Source: Topomyia yanbarensis (lineage: Eukaryota; Arthropoda; Insecta; Diptera; Culicidae). From it: 64,000 nucleotides of DNA. Position 1 is the stretch's first letter. Each line of letters opens with the position of its first letter. The stretch lies in assembly GCF_030247195.1 (NCBI RefSeq), contig NC_080672.1, forward strand, positions 372,938,166-373,002,165, in the 5' to 3' direction. Position numbers and translations under genes: made by a program. Under the pieces are notes generated by a model that did no database searches, was not told the origin of the DNA, and saw nothing but the letters and a program-made list of their open reading frames with translations. Positions 49,475 through 60,580 of this stretch are shown here, one piece after another.

Positions 49475-49765
49475 TTTGTGGCAAATGTGGCTGCGAATCG
49501 TACGTTCTGCTTCGACACCACCAACTGTGATAACGTTCGAGTGTTGATCTGCGGAAACTTCTTCTTCGAACCCTTCGCTGATATCAATTTGACCTTCCTC
49601 GAATCGTTCTCAAAGCTGTTGATATTGCGCGCTCACGTCACTATCAACGGCTCTAGAGTACCTTCTGCTTTCAGCCGCCTGGCCACCAGATCATCTACCA
49701 ACGTAGCCGACGACCCTTCGTCGAAAAACGCAGTAGTATCGAACTTCCGCTTGCCCAGGTAAAGC
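49475..49765 (-). pseudogene. BEL/Pao aspartic protease remnant (minus strand)
   Basis: The minus strand reads LGKRKFDTTAFFDEGSSATL, then VDDLVARRLKAEG and PLIVT, a stop, and further decayed sequence. The DEGSS box is the active-site form used by BEL/Pao proteases. It lies just upstream of the RT in the same orientation, as expected for a Pol polyprotein. The + frame 49478-49762 is its shadow. Confidence 0.65.
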
Positions 49766-50263
49766 AACCGTTAAGTACTGTTTTGTGTCTTACTTATTTT
49801 GTTTTGTGTTAATCATCATGTTTTTATGCATAGCTACTTTTCCTTACTTACTGTCCAACCCTCGCGATACATCTGACCTGCTCAGTAGAGTGGGACATGG
49901 TTATATGAAAAAAAAAAAATAAAATTTCGCTCCGAGTAACTTTTTGGGTCCCATTTAGCTCCCAGAACAACTCTGCAAATGTTTAGTTCGGTCGGTGAAA
50001 CTATATTTTTGCGTCCATGGTTTGAAGTTTACGTATGGGGAAATCTACTTTTGCAAAATAATTATTCCAAGAGTCGGCCGTTATCTCCTAAAAATAAATA
50101 GATGACTGATTTTTATAGGAAATTTGTCAAGGAAACAAAGTCTAGAAGACCACGTAACGATCTGATGTTTGTGGAAAAAGTTATTAAGCAAAAACCGATT
50201 AATGCCCTGAAGATTGATGAAAATTTCACTTTTCATAGCATCACTGAATAATATACAAAATTT

Positions 50264-50765
50264 TTAACTTTCTCTTATTATGTACAAAAGAAGCCTCAAT
50301 TTATCCCCCAAAACCCTTGCGAAGTGGCCAAACAGCATAGATAAATGATTTAAACACATCAAGAGAAGATCAAAACAAAATTGCATATAATGCATATATG
50401 CCGATATCCTTGCTTTGGATAGGCTCCGCGATAACCCAACATCCAGTCCGCCTATAGCTCCATATTGGCCCTTCAACGCGTTGACATTATTAATGCTGTC
50501 GTTCAGCTGTTTCCGAATTGCATCCCGCTTCGTTGAGAATAAACGTTCGTTGGCAGTCAAGCATTTTCTGTTCGTGCTCTAGTTGCCGCTGCTCCATTTC
50601 ACGCTGCGCTTGTAGCTTATTCTAATCTCAATTGGTTTTATATTCATCACATTCAATCATCTTATCTAGTTGTATCCAGTCGTTATTCTTCCGTTTCCTA
50701 TTCATTCCATCTAGTTTCGCAATTTCCACTACTTTACTGCGCAGAAACTTTACGATCCTCTGTTA
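50264..50765 (-). pseudogene. Possible BEL/Pao gag N-terminal remnant (minus strand)
   Basis: The minus strand reads RIVKFLRSKVVEIAKLDGMN, further down KLQAQREMEQRQLEHEQKML, then a frame leading to 50264. The Gln/Glu/Lys-rich coiled-coil-like stretch upstream of the protease fits gag of this class by position, but no diagnostic motif is present. Confidence 0.3.
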
Positions 50766-51169
50766 GATTTCTGTAGGATTCTCAATGAAGCTTCCAATAA
50801 ATGGTCAGGCAAATAAGTAGTTGACTTGAGTACTTTGAATCGCCAACAAATGATGGCTCATCTATCAAGGATATTTGTTCATTCAACATATCTATTCCCT
50901 AGAATCAAACTGAACCCTACAAAAATAAAAAAAAATATGCCGTCAGCAATTATTCAATTTACATATCCGATATAGCTGTAATATAGTTCCTCAAAGCATT
51001 TAACCTTCAATTTACGCCCAAACATTTGTCGTAAAATCATAAATAAACAAAATAAAATACTGTCAACATGAATTTGAATCAGATTTATCTTCTGATCCAA
51101 CTGTGCAAATTTTGGAACAAGCAAAACCCGGTTGTCACGGTAAAGATAGATACGTCTACCTTTATCAAG

Positions 51170-51400
51170 GACACATGATAGTGAACTCGAGTGATTCGTA
51201 GTTATTCTGCCTATGCTCGACCCTCATTATCAGAAGGCAAAAATTAAGCCCGCACGATATTAAGCCTGTTCTAATGACCCTGCCACTTCTAGTTTTCCGA
51301 TCTGTTTACTTCACATCCTTGCTCTCACTTGAGTACTATGGCTCTAAGTTTCATAACTTTCCCTACCCAGTAATCTCTAGCTAATTGAATGTCGTTAAAA
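51170..51400 (-). repeat. MITE end related to 33788-34000
   Basis: Reads, in inverse, the same series of blocks: GAGCCATAGTACTCAAGTGA, GAAAACTAGAAGTGGCAGGG and AACAGGCTTAAT. It lies just inside the right Harbinger-like end. Confidence 0.55.
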
Positions 51401-52345
51401 CGTATAAAAAAAATAGAATTTAGATCTGCACGGTGGGGTTGACAAGATCTAAATTTGTTCTAAATATTTAGATTTATACCAGATTTAGATCAGCGTTGGA
51501 GGTGCCCTAAGCAATTTCATATTGTTGAAAAATTAGTAATTTTTATTAGTTTCGGCAACCATTTCTGCTATCAGATGTGTTTGGCTACTGTTAATGACAT
51601 GTCTATTAACCCTTTAACGACCAACCCCTGCAAATGGGTTCACATAAAAATAGTCGAAAAGAAGAATTATGGAATTTCAAAACTGATAGCTGACATGGAT
51701 TCAGTGACCCAAAATTAGTTAAAAACCCAATTTTTCACCACTGTGCACCGTAGAGGATTTCAAAAGATGCGAGGAAGTTGCCATGTTTCGAAATAAATTC
51801 ACACCAGTTTCTCTAAGATGGTTGCCCCAATTTACAAACATTGCCTCAAACGAAAGGTATAGCATCCTTGTCGATTACTCCCGTATTAAATTTGGATCGA
51901 AGTACTAAATCTTGAGCTACGATGAAATGAGCTACACGTAAATTTCTCACATAAGTCCAAACCCTTTTGCCTTTTTCATATGGCCAAATGTCATATAGCA
52001 TTCGACTCAGTTCGTCGCGATCACAAAACCTCGGTGTTTTTTTACAATGGAGAATACATTTACGTACTAGGCTAGTACACGTGCTATTAGTAGATGCCAA
52101 GCTACCGCACGGGGTGTATTGGGGGCGTATTGGGCTCGAATGGTGACGCTTCCATTAATACCGACTAAACTCCATTGGGCTCCGCCATCGTCCCCCCCCA
52201 GGAACTACCTCTCGGTATTACTTCTGGGGGGATGGCTGTACTTAATGTACTCATTCACTCTCACTCACGCGTTCATACGTCCTGTATGAGGCCTACTTGG
52301 GAGCTCTTTCTATCGCACCTTGATTAACTCTCAAACACTCCACAT

Positions 52346-52520
52346 GAGGCTGATTTTTGTGCTCACCTTTTTCGTTCCTTGCGAGGCTGACTTGTATGCT
52401 CACCTTACTCATTCCTTACTAGGCTTACTTTTGTGCTCGCCTCACCCATACCATGTGAGGCTGACTTTTGTGCTCTCCCTTAACATACCGTGTGAGACTG
52501 ACTTGGATGCTGTGAGGTGA
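52346..52520 (+). repeat. 37-bp minisatellite
   Basis: Units start GAGGCTGACTTxTxTGCTC at 52346, 52383, 52420, 52457 and 52494, exactly 37 bp apart, about five copies. A weaker unit (GAGGCCTACTTGGGAGCTC) precedes it near 52289. The frame 52320-52520 simply reads through the repeat. Confidence 0.85.
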
Positions 52521-52947
52521 TTACGACTTCCCCCACATGGATAACTGCATGTTGTGCCGACTTGCGGTTGTATGTATGCGTGTGTATGTGTGTATGTGGA
52601 AAAAATGTCACCTCTGTTTCTCAGAGATGGCTGGACCGATTTGCACAAACTTAGTTTCAAATGAAAGGTACAATGTTCCCGGCTGCTATTGATTTTTTTG
52701 TTGATTGGACTTCTGGTTCCAGAGTTACGGGTTGAAGAGTGCGACCACACAGCAAATTCCCATATAAACTGAAATGAAAAATTCTCAAAGGGGGGAGTAA
52801 GGGAAAATTTCAAAATCGAATTTGTATTTTGGTAGCCAAATGACTTTAAAATGCATGAAACGTTAAGATTTGATGTAATCTCAAAAAAAGATTTTTTTGA
52901 CGAAAATTAACTTTTTTGACTTAGGCAAATTTTTCCTTTCTCATATA

Positions 52948-53211
52948 GGGTGATGAGTCCATTTTCGCCATGTTTCTATTATCACCCTACCCATTTGAAG
53001 CCGTTGGTTAGAGCAGTGTTTGCCATCTTTTCGTTGCGCTCAAACACGAGTATTTCACTGTTTTCAGCGCATTTGTGTTATTATATTGATTCTTAATAAC
53101 GAAGCAAACCTGTTGATGTAATTTTTTTTCGCATTCCATTGATTGTAGGCAGAGAAATTATTGAATTAGTAAGGCACCCTGCTTAGTGTGGTGAAAATAG
53201 GCACTGTACCC
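52948..53211. mobile_element. 264-bp TA-inserted MITE with a readable empty site
   Basis: Starts GGGTGATGAGTCCATTTTCG and ends, inverted, with GGGTACAGTGCCTATTTTCA; TA on both sides (52946-52947, 53212-53213). Removing it restores CTTTCTCATATAGAAAGG, exactly the sequence seen uninterrupted at 5002-5019 in repeat A. Confidence 0.8.
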
Positions 53212-54069
53212 TAGAAAGGTTATGCAATCGCTCTAAAAATCGTCAACCTAATCCCGGGCAAAAATTTTTTGGCTTGTAAAGGCTTAGGTAGGAGTATGCA
53301 GTAAGGGGTTGCTACTTTAAAAATATAACTACACACCAAAAAATAATGAAAATTAAACGACATGTAAATCAATACGAATGTAAACATACAAGGCTTGAAT
53401 CAAAAACTTGATTGAAAATTAAGTTGAATTCGATGCACTCAATGAGAGCACCCGAAAGCATGTGATTTTACACTTTCGTTTGTGTAACATTACAGGTCAT
53501 TTATTTTACAGCAATATGGGATTAAAAATACATTCAAGAGCATTGGTTTGCCGTTTAAGGAAACTGTAATTTCCAATCAAAGTGTAAAATTGTAATAAAT
53601 ATCGCTGATAAAAGCACGACAATATGTATTTGTGATGGAACTTAATTTTACATTTATATTCAGGCTCCAAATATGTGCATGAAAATAAATTAGAAATTAC
53701 AAAATATTTTTTTCTGTGTAGTTTAAAATTTCTTAACGGATCTTCCTCCTTCATTCGCCGCTGGTTTCAAGCGATGTTTCAGTGTCGACACATAGTATCT
53801 CAAAATCGTGGCTGTCGATCCATTGTATGTACTATGTGCAAATCGTACTGAATATGTAATATACATTTCCACCGTTGTATTGAACATAATGAGCCATGGA
53901 ATCGTAGTTTGGACAAATGAGAAAGGCACAATTGCACCACTAGGTGGATTAAAACAGGTTTTCAGACATAGAAGCTTTCGGCAATGCATCTCATAGTTCA
54001 ATGGGGAATGCTATGAGAAAACATGACACAATAAATTAGATCAACTCAATGTTTACAAATCGTTAAATA

Positions 54070-54690
54070 ACTAGCACGCTTGGTAACACGTCACTGACTA
54101 TGAAAACAAATAAGGGATGTCCTCAAGGCCGAGTTCTATCACCCTTATTGTGGTCATTAGTTGTAGACGAGCTATTGAAATCATAACCTGAAATGGGATA
54201 CGAAGCGATTGGATTTGCAGATGATGGTGTAATCCTCGTGAGGGGAATATGTGATTATGTTATCTCAAATAGAATGCAATCTGCACTGAACTTCACTTCG
54301 AAGTGGTGTAAAAAGAAGGGCCTGAACATAAATTCCTCCAAAACAATCATAGTCCCATTTACTCAAAGAAGGAAATATTCCATATCAACACTTTTGCTCA
54401 ACGGAACATTAGTTGAAATGTCCTCTGAAGTGAAGTATCTGGGATTGATATTCGATAAAAAAAAACTAAACTGGAATGCGCACATTGAGCAGGTTATAAG
54501 CAAGGCAATTAGTGCTCTTTGGGTGTGCAGTAGAACAATTGGTAAAAAATGGAGTCTCAGACCAAGTATGGTTCACTGGTTTGTGGTTTCACGGCGGCTT
54601 TCTATCCAATGGCGCTACTTTGTTGGTCCCTACGCCACTTCCTCTGCACTCTGGTTAACGGATGTTCAACAAAAAAAATAAGATTTTTTT
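54070..54690 (+). pseudogene. Non-LTR retrotransposon reverse transcriptase fragment
   Basis: The + strand reads LTMKTNKGCPQGRVLSPLLW and VVDELLKS, an in-frame TAA at 54184-54186, then GYEAIGFADDGVILVRG, CKKKGLNINSSKT, SSEVKYLGLIFDKKKLNWNA and ALWVCSRTIGKKW. These are RT palm motifs (GCPQG, FADD with both aspartates kept) and the thumb of an R1/I/LOA-group LINE. It is truncated on both sides, and frame is lost after about 54590. The single stop in the RT and the retained active site suggest it is younger than most remnants here. Confidence 0.75.
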
Positions 54691-55549
54691 CTGGCATGTG
54701 GTTAAAGAACAAAAAAATAAACGAACTCAGTACTTTTAATTAAAAACATAATATTTATTCTTCAAAAAAAAAGTCAATGAATATTGAAGAAGGCCCTGAT
54801 CAGTCGTACGACGCAACTTGGTCGCGATGCTTTCACAAGAGCGCTGGACAGCACTTACGTCCATCTTTCGGATACAATTCCGGAGGTCAACTGCTTCGTA
54901 TCCTTCCCATCCGCATGATGCTCCTTTAAGAACGGCAGAAGAATTTTCTCAAGGCACTCCTCCTGGTACACTTGTTGATTGATGTCCAGGCCGCTCGGCT
55001 TAAACCACGACTTTGAAATCCCTCAGTCCGATATTGAGATGTACAACATTACTTTTTTTCAAATGTATCCTTAAACTTAAATTTTGCTTCGGGGGATGTC
55101 GCTGGAATAGTAGCTGTCATTTACTGGAATATGGGCCTTCGAGAACGGAAAGTAACTTTCGTCGTCCAGTACGACCGACGTCCCGCAATAGTTCTTTGTC
55201 TTCCACCAGCACTGTGATTTCACGATCGCTATCTGCTCGTCCGTGTACTCGGGGGACCGAGTCTTCTTCCGACAGATAATGCCCAACATCTAGGTTCGGT
55301 GAATCAAAGTATGGGAGCAGTAATATTTTCGGCGGGCGTCACGCAAACTCGTTCCGTCCTTGTTGTCGAAAAGCTTTTTCAACGCTTTCTTCTTCTTCGT
55401 CATTATCTTCGCCGGACGGCCACTAACGGCCTTTCGCTCCACTCTCAGGGATGCCAGGATCCGGTAAACAGTACTCACGGGCACGTTTTCGTCTAGAAAG
55501 TGGTCCACCTTAGAGATTTTGGACCCGAAAACCGGACCCGATCCGAACC

Positions 55550-55735
55550 CGACGGGTTTCGGGTCGGGTTCGGATTCTGTAAATTTAAACTTCTCGGGTT
55601 CGGGTCGGGCTCCGGGTTTCCAAATTTGAATTTCTGGTGTTCGGGCAGGGTACGGGTTATTGAAATTTTATACTTCCGGGTTCGGGTGTTTCGAATTTGG
55701 AATTTTCGGATTCGGGTTGGGTTCGGGTTTTGAAC
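55550..55735 (+). repeat. Left CGGGTTCGGGT array of the hAT-like element
   Basis: Repeated CGGGTTCGGGTCGGGTTCGG blocks alternate with AT-rich AAATTTGAATTT spacers, with a period of roughly 45 bp. The array is preceded by a C-rich inverse stretch (55520-55550) that could pair with it as a hairpin. Confidence 0.7.
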
Positions 55736-56884
55736 AGATTATGACGCTATTAACGTCTATACACAACAGCCAGTATTTTTTAACATTTAACTTTACTTCG
55801 TGATATGAATGGATGACACATATAACCGTACTCAATTGTACCACCTTTGATCGCTAGAATTCGTCATATTTTCTGATGCTCAAATATTTTATATTTTATT
55901 CATGTATAAAATTTCTTCTCTTCTGATTCGCAAACTACCCGAATTATTTCATGTTTTTAAACGAGTACTCATGAAAGAGCATTCAACACTAAGTGTTTCG
56001 CGTCTAAAATTTCCATGCCATTATTTTTTTATGATAATTGTCAATAAAAGTCAAAGTAAATCTGTCGGAAAATATTGGTTCAAGTAAGTTTAAATCTACG
56101 GGAAGTATAGACAATCTATCAACGATGGCACTGAAACAAGCACTTTCTGTCAGATTGTCCCCGGACTGAACCGTATCAAGCATCATCCGGATTCCTTCAT
56201 GAAAATACATACATTTCCTCGATTTTATGCAATTGATCGTAAAAATATGGTGTGTTCTGTTCAAGCCATGAGCGGATTTGTAGAAGTTTGGAGTCATTAC
56301 GAGAACTCCATTGAAGATGTCGAAGCATCTCTCCTGGCACGCATACAGTATTAGCTAATGATGTGACATCAAGGACAGCGTCAGAGAAACTTGATTAACA
56401 CCCTTCGACACAAGTTTTACCAAACCAACCAGTAACACGGGTGACGTCGTGTAAACTGTCGAATACGAATTGCCTATTGACATAGCTTAATTTTATACAT
56501 GTAATAAATTATATGAAACTACTCTTGCAGGAATGATTTTTGATAAAAAATAGAAATTTTGGTTAAGTACGACGGGCTAGATTGTTTGAATCTGTCATCA
56601 ATATGCCTTTTGTTTCCCTATGAGTTAGCCGCCGATTTTTCCTACTTTCCGGTTTAGATATCGACGATTTATAAGTCTCTCAGAACATTACAAATTCGAC
56701 GTTCAATAATAGTAAACATAAATGCCAATTCCTCTCGCCAGTAATTCTTTTTGTCATAGGCAGATATAACTGGACGGTGCTACTTCAGGTTCGAGTGATT
56801 CTACAATTCTTTTGGATGAACCTTGGACCCTCGGGTGCCTAAAATTAAAAATCTTCGCGATCTTTGTTTGATTCTCCAGTTCAG

Positions 56885-57130
56885 ATCGGGTTTCTCAAAA
56901 TATAAATTTTCTGGTTCGGGTCGAGTTCGGGTTTTTAAATTTTGAAATTGTCGGGTTCGGGTCGGGCTCGGGTTTTACAAAATTTTCATTCTCGGGTTCG
57001 GGTCGGGTTCGGGTTTTGCAATTTTAAAATGTTCATACTCGGGTCGGGTTTTTCAAATTTTGAAATTTAGGGCTCGGGTGGGGTTCAGGTTTGTAATTTT
57101 TCAAGCTCTCGGGTTCGAGTCGGGTTCGGA
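56885..57130 (+). repeat. Right CGGGTTCGGGT array of the hAT-like element
   Basis: About six units of GGGTTCGGGTCGGGTTCGGG type separated by TTTTAAATTTTGAAATT spacers. The G-rich strand is the + strand here too, so the two arrays are in direct, not inverted, orientation. Confidence 0.7.
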
Positions 57131-57379
57131 TTCGAAAAAAAATGAAACCCGACCATCTCTAGTCTACCGTAAACTTTTTTCCACGATGACCATGCGTTTC
57201 GTAAAACTGTACAACACGCTCGCGGAGTGCTTGCTGTTTCGACGCCTTCTTTGATTGAACTGACAGCACCCGAGCGAAAAGAAATATGCCATCCATTTCT
57301 AGAGAGTCCAGAGAGAAATTCGCTTGGAGAGAAAAACATTTACGCTCTTTATAATTACAGAAAGGTGTTGAAATTATTC

Positions 57380-59430
57380 TTATTTTTTATTTAACATTCG
57401 TTAGTATGCTCGTAACCATTCTTTTAACAGCGTTCCAAATATGCTTGTCGTGACACATCTCTTCGACGATATTGTCAACTGGCACACCAAACAGCTCCCC
57501 TAGAAACTTCTTCGAACCTAGGTCAATCGAAGACCACGTGTTTCTCCTTGTAGCAGGCGAACTTTCTTAGCACTATCTCGCGTTTAAAAGCGGCACTGGC
57601 CGCCCGGAATGTAACCTTACACTCTTCTCTGACTGTCTCAGATCTTGCTCTCTGGACGCGTCTTCTGGCTTAACGGCAGGTAGCTCTGAGGATGCTGTGC
57701 CTTTCGTTCGTACGCCGATCCTCGGTAGTTCCTCGGCTCCATTTTTCTCGGCATTGTTACATCATATGTTTTCGTTACTGTTTCCGACATCTCATCGGCA
57801 TTCGGATTTGGAGTGAAGCTATCAGCACGAAGTGCTTTCACGAAAAGGTCCTTGTGGATGTCTTTTATTTTCCACTTCCCTTCGCTAGTCCTCATTCTCC
57901 GCGCTACAATACAATTCCGCCGACTAATGGTGTAGTGGGTCGCTTGGTGGTCACTATTTATGTACCGCTCTTCAACTCGCCAATTCATGTTATCCATTAG
58001 CGAAAGACTGCAGAATGTTATGTCGATGATGGATTCCCGTCCGTCTTTACGGAATGTGCTAGCGGAACACACTTTTACCTTCATCTTCACCAGGGCTTCC
58101 AACAAGCTGTAACCTCTTGCGTTGGTCAGCCTGCTACCCCATTTCACGGCCCAAACGTTAATGTTTGCTCCTATAACAACCGGCGCTCGTCCGACTAACG
58201 AATCGGTTAGTGCGCCCAGCATCCGATTGTACTGCTCTGGTGTCCATCGTGGGGGTGCATAACAGCTGGCAATCACGTAGCCTTCGTGTGTTCAGTTGTT
58301 GTGCAATGTCGCAATGATTGAGATTAAGCTGGGATACTTCCATTGGCATTGACTTGCCTTCGCCTTTTTGTACGCAGGGCATTTGGAGCCGCCCGTCATG
58401 TGGTCGATTCCGTCCTCCGGTTTGCAGATCATGTTGCTTCGTGCAGTCTCTAGCAGATGCCCCTTTCTACCGCATTTTCTAAACAGTGCAGACCTGTTCG
58501 GGTCCTTGCAGTTCCTCGCCTAATGTCCGAGATCAAAGCACCAGAAACATCACTCCATCTGTTTGGTAACTCGCAGAGCGACTGTCAACGAGCATGCCAA
58601 CCATCCCACTTTATCTTGCCGGTTTCCGCCACTGGCAGTCGAATCGCCGTCGTCCACCCTTCGGATCTACGGTCGTTATCTCGTCTAGACCCTTGCATTC
58701 GACTACGGCTTCCTGCGACAGAGCTCTCACGTTTGCTTTGCTGTCCAAGGATTCAGTAACGAGCTCGCGATAGGTCGAGCTCTTGACGGATGGATCCTTC
58801 TTCAGATAATCTCGCTTTTCTGAGTGCGTCTCGTTTTAACGACGTTCTCTCCCAGTTCCTTCAATTCTGGGTCTTCTTTAACTTTCTTGAGAAGAGCGGC
58901 GTAGCACATCTTATCGTTTGTTTCGATGATCTGTGCATGGCCCTCGAACCTCTCTCGAGGAAGTTTACGTTTCTCTTTCTTCTGTTGTTCCTTCTTCATT
59001 TCTTCCTTTTGTTTCCGTTCCATCCGCTTCGTCTGCTGGCCCACGATGCACCAACCACGGTCTTTCCCTACGTTCTTCTGGTCGCTGGAGCCCTCCAGCT
59101 CGGTCTTCTGCTTTTTCGGGTCCTCTTGCTCCACAGGCGTCTCGCCAACTTTTTTCACCGAGCAAGTATTGTGGTGACTCTTCGGTGTCACCTCAGTCTC
59201 TGCCGTTGCACGTTCTCGGGCTTCTATCAAAGCTTTTTTAGGCGATTCAGTTCTCACCAAGAGCGGTTTCAGCACCTGCCGGTGGCGATTTTATACTCAT
59301 CACTAGGTGCTCCACCTTGGTGTGCACATTGTGCTTGTCCTTTACGAGCTCCTAGAGCTCGTCGACCTTTTTCCTCATCTCGGTCAAGTACGACTTCCTT
59401 GATGTGGGTCATTCTGGGTGGTGTCGCTAC
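57380..59430 (-). pseudogene. R1-like LINE remnant: ORF1 C-terminus plus ORF2 endonuclease (minus strand)
   Basis: The minus strand reads, in order, a Lys/Glu-rich ORF1 segment (59275-58802; KKVKEDPELKELGENVV), then zinc knuckles (58550-58450; CFWCFDLGH, a stop, ARNCKDPN, then KCGRKGHLLETA). The ORF2 endonuclease follows (58276-57900): IASCYAPPRWTPEQYNRML, WGSRLTNARGYSLLEAL, TFRKDGRESIIDITFCS and SDHQATHY, then the basic linker VTFRAASAAFKREI near 57600. Layout and wording match R1-clade LINEs. The endonuclease GDFN-x-W motif is degraded to GANINVW, and the RT is missing. The several open + frames over it are shadows. Confidence 0.7.
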
Positions 59431-59440
59431 CTGATCTTGA

Positions 59441-60010
59441 TCTGTGTATGTGTGTGTGAGTATGTATTTTCTAATCTCTGTCACTTTTCTCAGAGAAGAC
59501 TGAACCAAATTGCTTAAACTTAGTTTCAAATGAACCATTTTTTTCGACTGATATAAGGTTTCTGGATTTTAACATTGGTCACCACCTATTTAGATCACCC
59601 CTCATTGCACCCCCCTCAGACCACTACTACGTCCGTCATTCATACCCCTCCTCCTCTCAACCCCATCATATTTATACCACCGCTATATCACAAGGCATCC
59701 CAAACTAAGCTACAGAGTAGTACGTTCGTGGGTTTTTCACTATCCTCACACACCCACCCTTGCACGACAAAATTAGTTAGCAGGAAGACAACATTGAACT
59801 AATGCTGATTAGGCTAATTAAGTATGATATTTTTTTGTTTCAAGTGTTTCATCGTCGACACGTAGCTCATCAGGCTCGTGGCTGGCGAGCCATTGTGTGT
59901 AGGTGCAAAGTGTACTAAGATTGTACTAGATATTTCCACAATTGAAACGAATGGAATCATAGTTTGAAGAAATGAGAAAGGCACAATTGCACCACTAGGT
60001 GGATTTAAAC
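59441..60010 (+). repeat. High-copy repeat D, 5'-truncated
   Basis: Begins within the TG microsatellite and carries CTCAGAGAAGACTGAACCAA, the C-rich block (ACCCCCCTCAGACCACTACT) and CATCGTCGACACGTAGCTCA. It ends ATGAGAAAGGCACAATTGCA followed by CCACTAGGTGGATT. It is the repeat nearest to the PDE8-type exons. Confidence 0.65.
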
Positions 60011-60580
60011 AGTTTTTTTTAGTTTAAATTTGTTCAAATTGATTCTGAAAAAGTGGTGTTTTTTATCTTTTCGGTCGCGTACACACAAAACACATAAACA
60101 TATCCGAATGGACATTTTTCAATCTTGACGACCTGAGTCGAAAGATATATTAGACTTGGCCATCCGTCGAGTTGAAGTACGAAGCAATTGCAATTTTTTT
60201 CTATAAATTATAACGACCAAAAATCTGTTTACGTACCAAAATCATATCGTTTCAATTTCCGAAGTGATTAACGACACCACGGGGAAGCCAACCGTGAAAT
60301 CTGAAGTTTATTGAGCACGATTTACGAGGCGTCAAAATGGAACGGCTCAAATCGATTTCCAACTCCAGTGAAAGTGATCTGTCACGTGCTTTACAAAGAC
60401 CCACCCACCCACATTCATATCCGTTTCAATGTTTCCCGCAGTGATTCATCGGAAAAGCATTCAACAGCCAGAAATATATCATAGAATGGAAGTGTTTGTT
60501 CACGATATGGAGAAGTGAATCTGTGAGCAGCTCGGGCGGGGATTGAAAATCGTAGTCGAATCGAGGGAGCCGCTACTTGA
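60010..60580 (+). promoter_or_regulatory. Probable upstream/5' leader region of the PDE8-type gene
   Basis: This is non-repetitive sequence between the last interspersed repeat and the first PDE8 exon. A short open stretch starts at an ATG at about 60352 (reads MERLKSISNSSE) and ends in a stop near 60450, so it could be an upstream ORF or chance. No clear core promoter could be assigned. Confidence 0.25.

Larger units (their letters stand above)
46513..51507. mobile_element. Harbinger-like terminal pair enclosing ~5 kb
   Basis: Left end GGGCATCTCCACCGCTAGAT followed by CTAAATC; the right end is the inverse of GGGCACCTCCAACGCTGATC. Both are flanked by TAA (46510-46512, 51508-51510). GGGC ends with a TAA/TTA target are typical of PIF/Harbinger. 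Subterminal AGATCTA motifs recur at both ends (46535-46650; 51415-51490). The interior holds BEL/Pao and other remnants, so this is either a MITE split by insertions or a large composite. Confidence 0.55.
51966..53957 (+). repeat. High-copy repeat C, composite
   Basis: A degenerate first start (TTTTGCCTTTTTCATATGG at 51966), TG microsatellite and CTCAGAGATGGCTGGACCGA (52620). A second start at 52935 is broken by a MITE, and the family end ATGAGAAAGGCACAATTGCA is at 53919. The 37-bp minisatellite and the 52030-52260 segment are inserted or expanded inside. The minus frames in this stretch are shadows. Confidence 0.6.
55511..57161. mobile_element. hAT-like element with G-rich subterminal arrays, inserted in the mariner transposase
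   Basis: Ends TAGAGATTTTGGACCCG (left) and, inverted, TAGAGATGGTCGGGTTTC (right). Flanks GTCCACCT (55503-55510) and GTCTACCG (57162-57169) are an imperfect 8-bp duplication. Excising the element rejoins the transposase frame (GKKFTV-DHFLDEN), proving insertion. No intact transposase is visible inside; the minus frame 56004-56297 has no domain I recognise. Confidence 0.75.
54770..57296 (-). pseudogene. Tc1/mariner-type transposase, split by an hAT element and internally deleted
   Basis: The minus-strand ORF starts at ATG 57296 (MDGIFLFAR), continues KKASKQQALRERVVQFYETH to about 57170, is interrupted by an hAT element, and resumes at 55502 with DHFLDENVPVSTVYRILASL, a helix-turn-helix type DNA-binding region (GRPAKIMT). 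An in-frame stop follows HRT at 55290. Then come MLGIICRKKTRSPEYTDEQI and VVLDDESYFPF, carrying the first catalytic Asp. Further down, WFKPSGLDINQQVYQEECLE and LPFLKEHHADGK are present. The block holding the second Asp and Glu is deleted, and the frame ends with MDVSAVQRSCESIATKLRR. It resembles mosquito DD37E-type elements; that subtype is an inference. Confidence 0.7.

Noticed and set aside
58790..59434. Long + strand open frame of 214 codons
   Set aside because: It lies opposite the Lys/Glu-rich ORF1 of the minus-strand R1-like LINE; its Leu/Phe/Ser-rich content is the antisense of that sequence.
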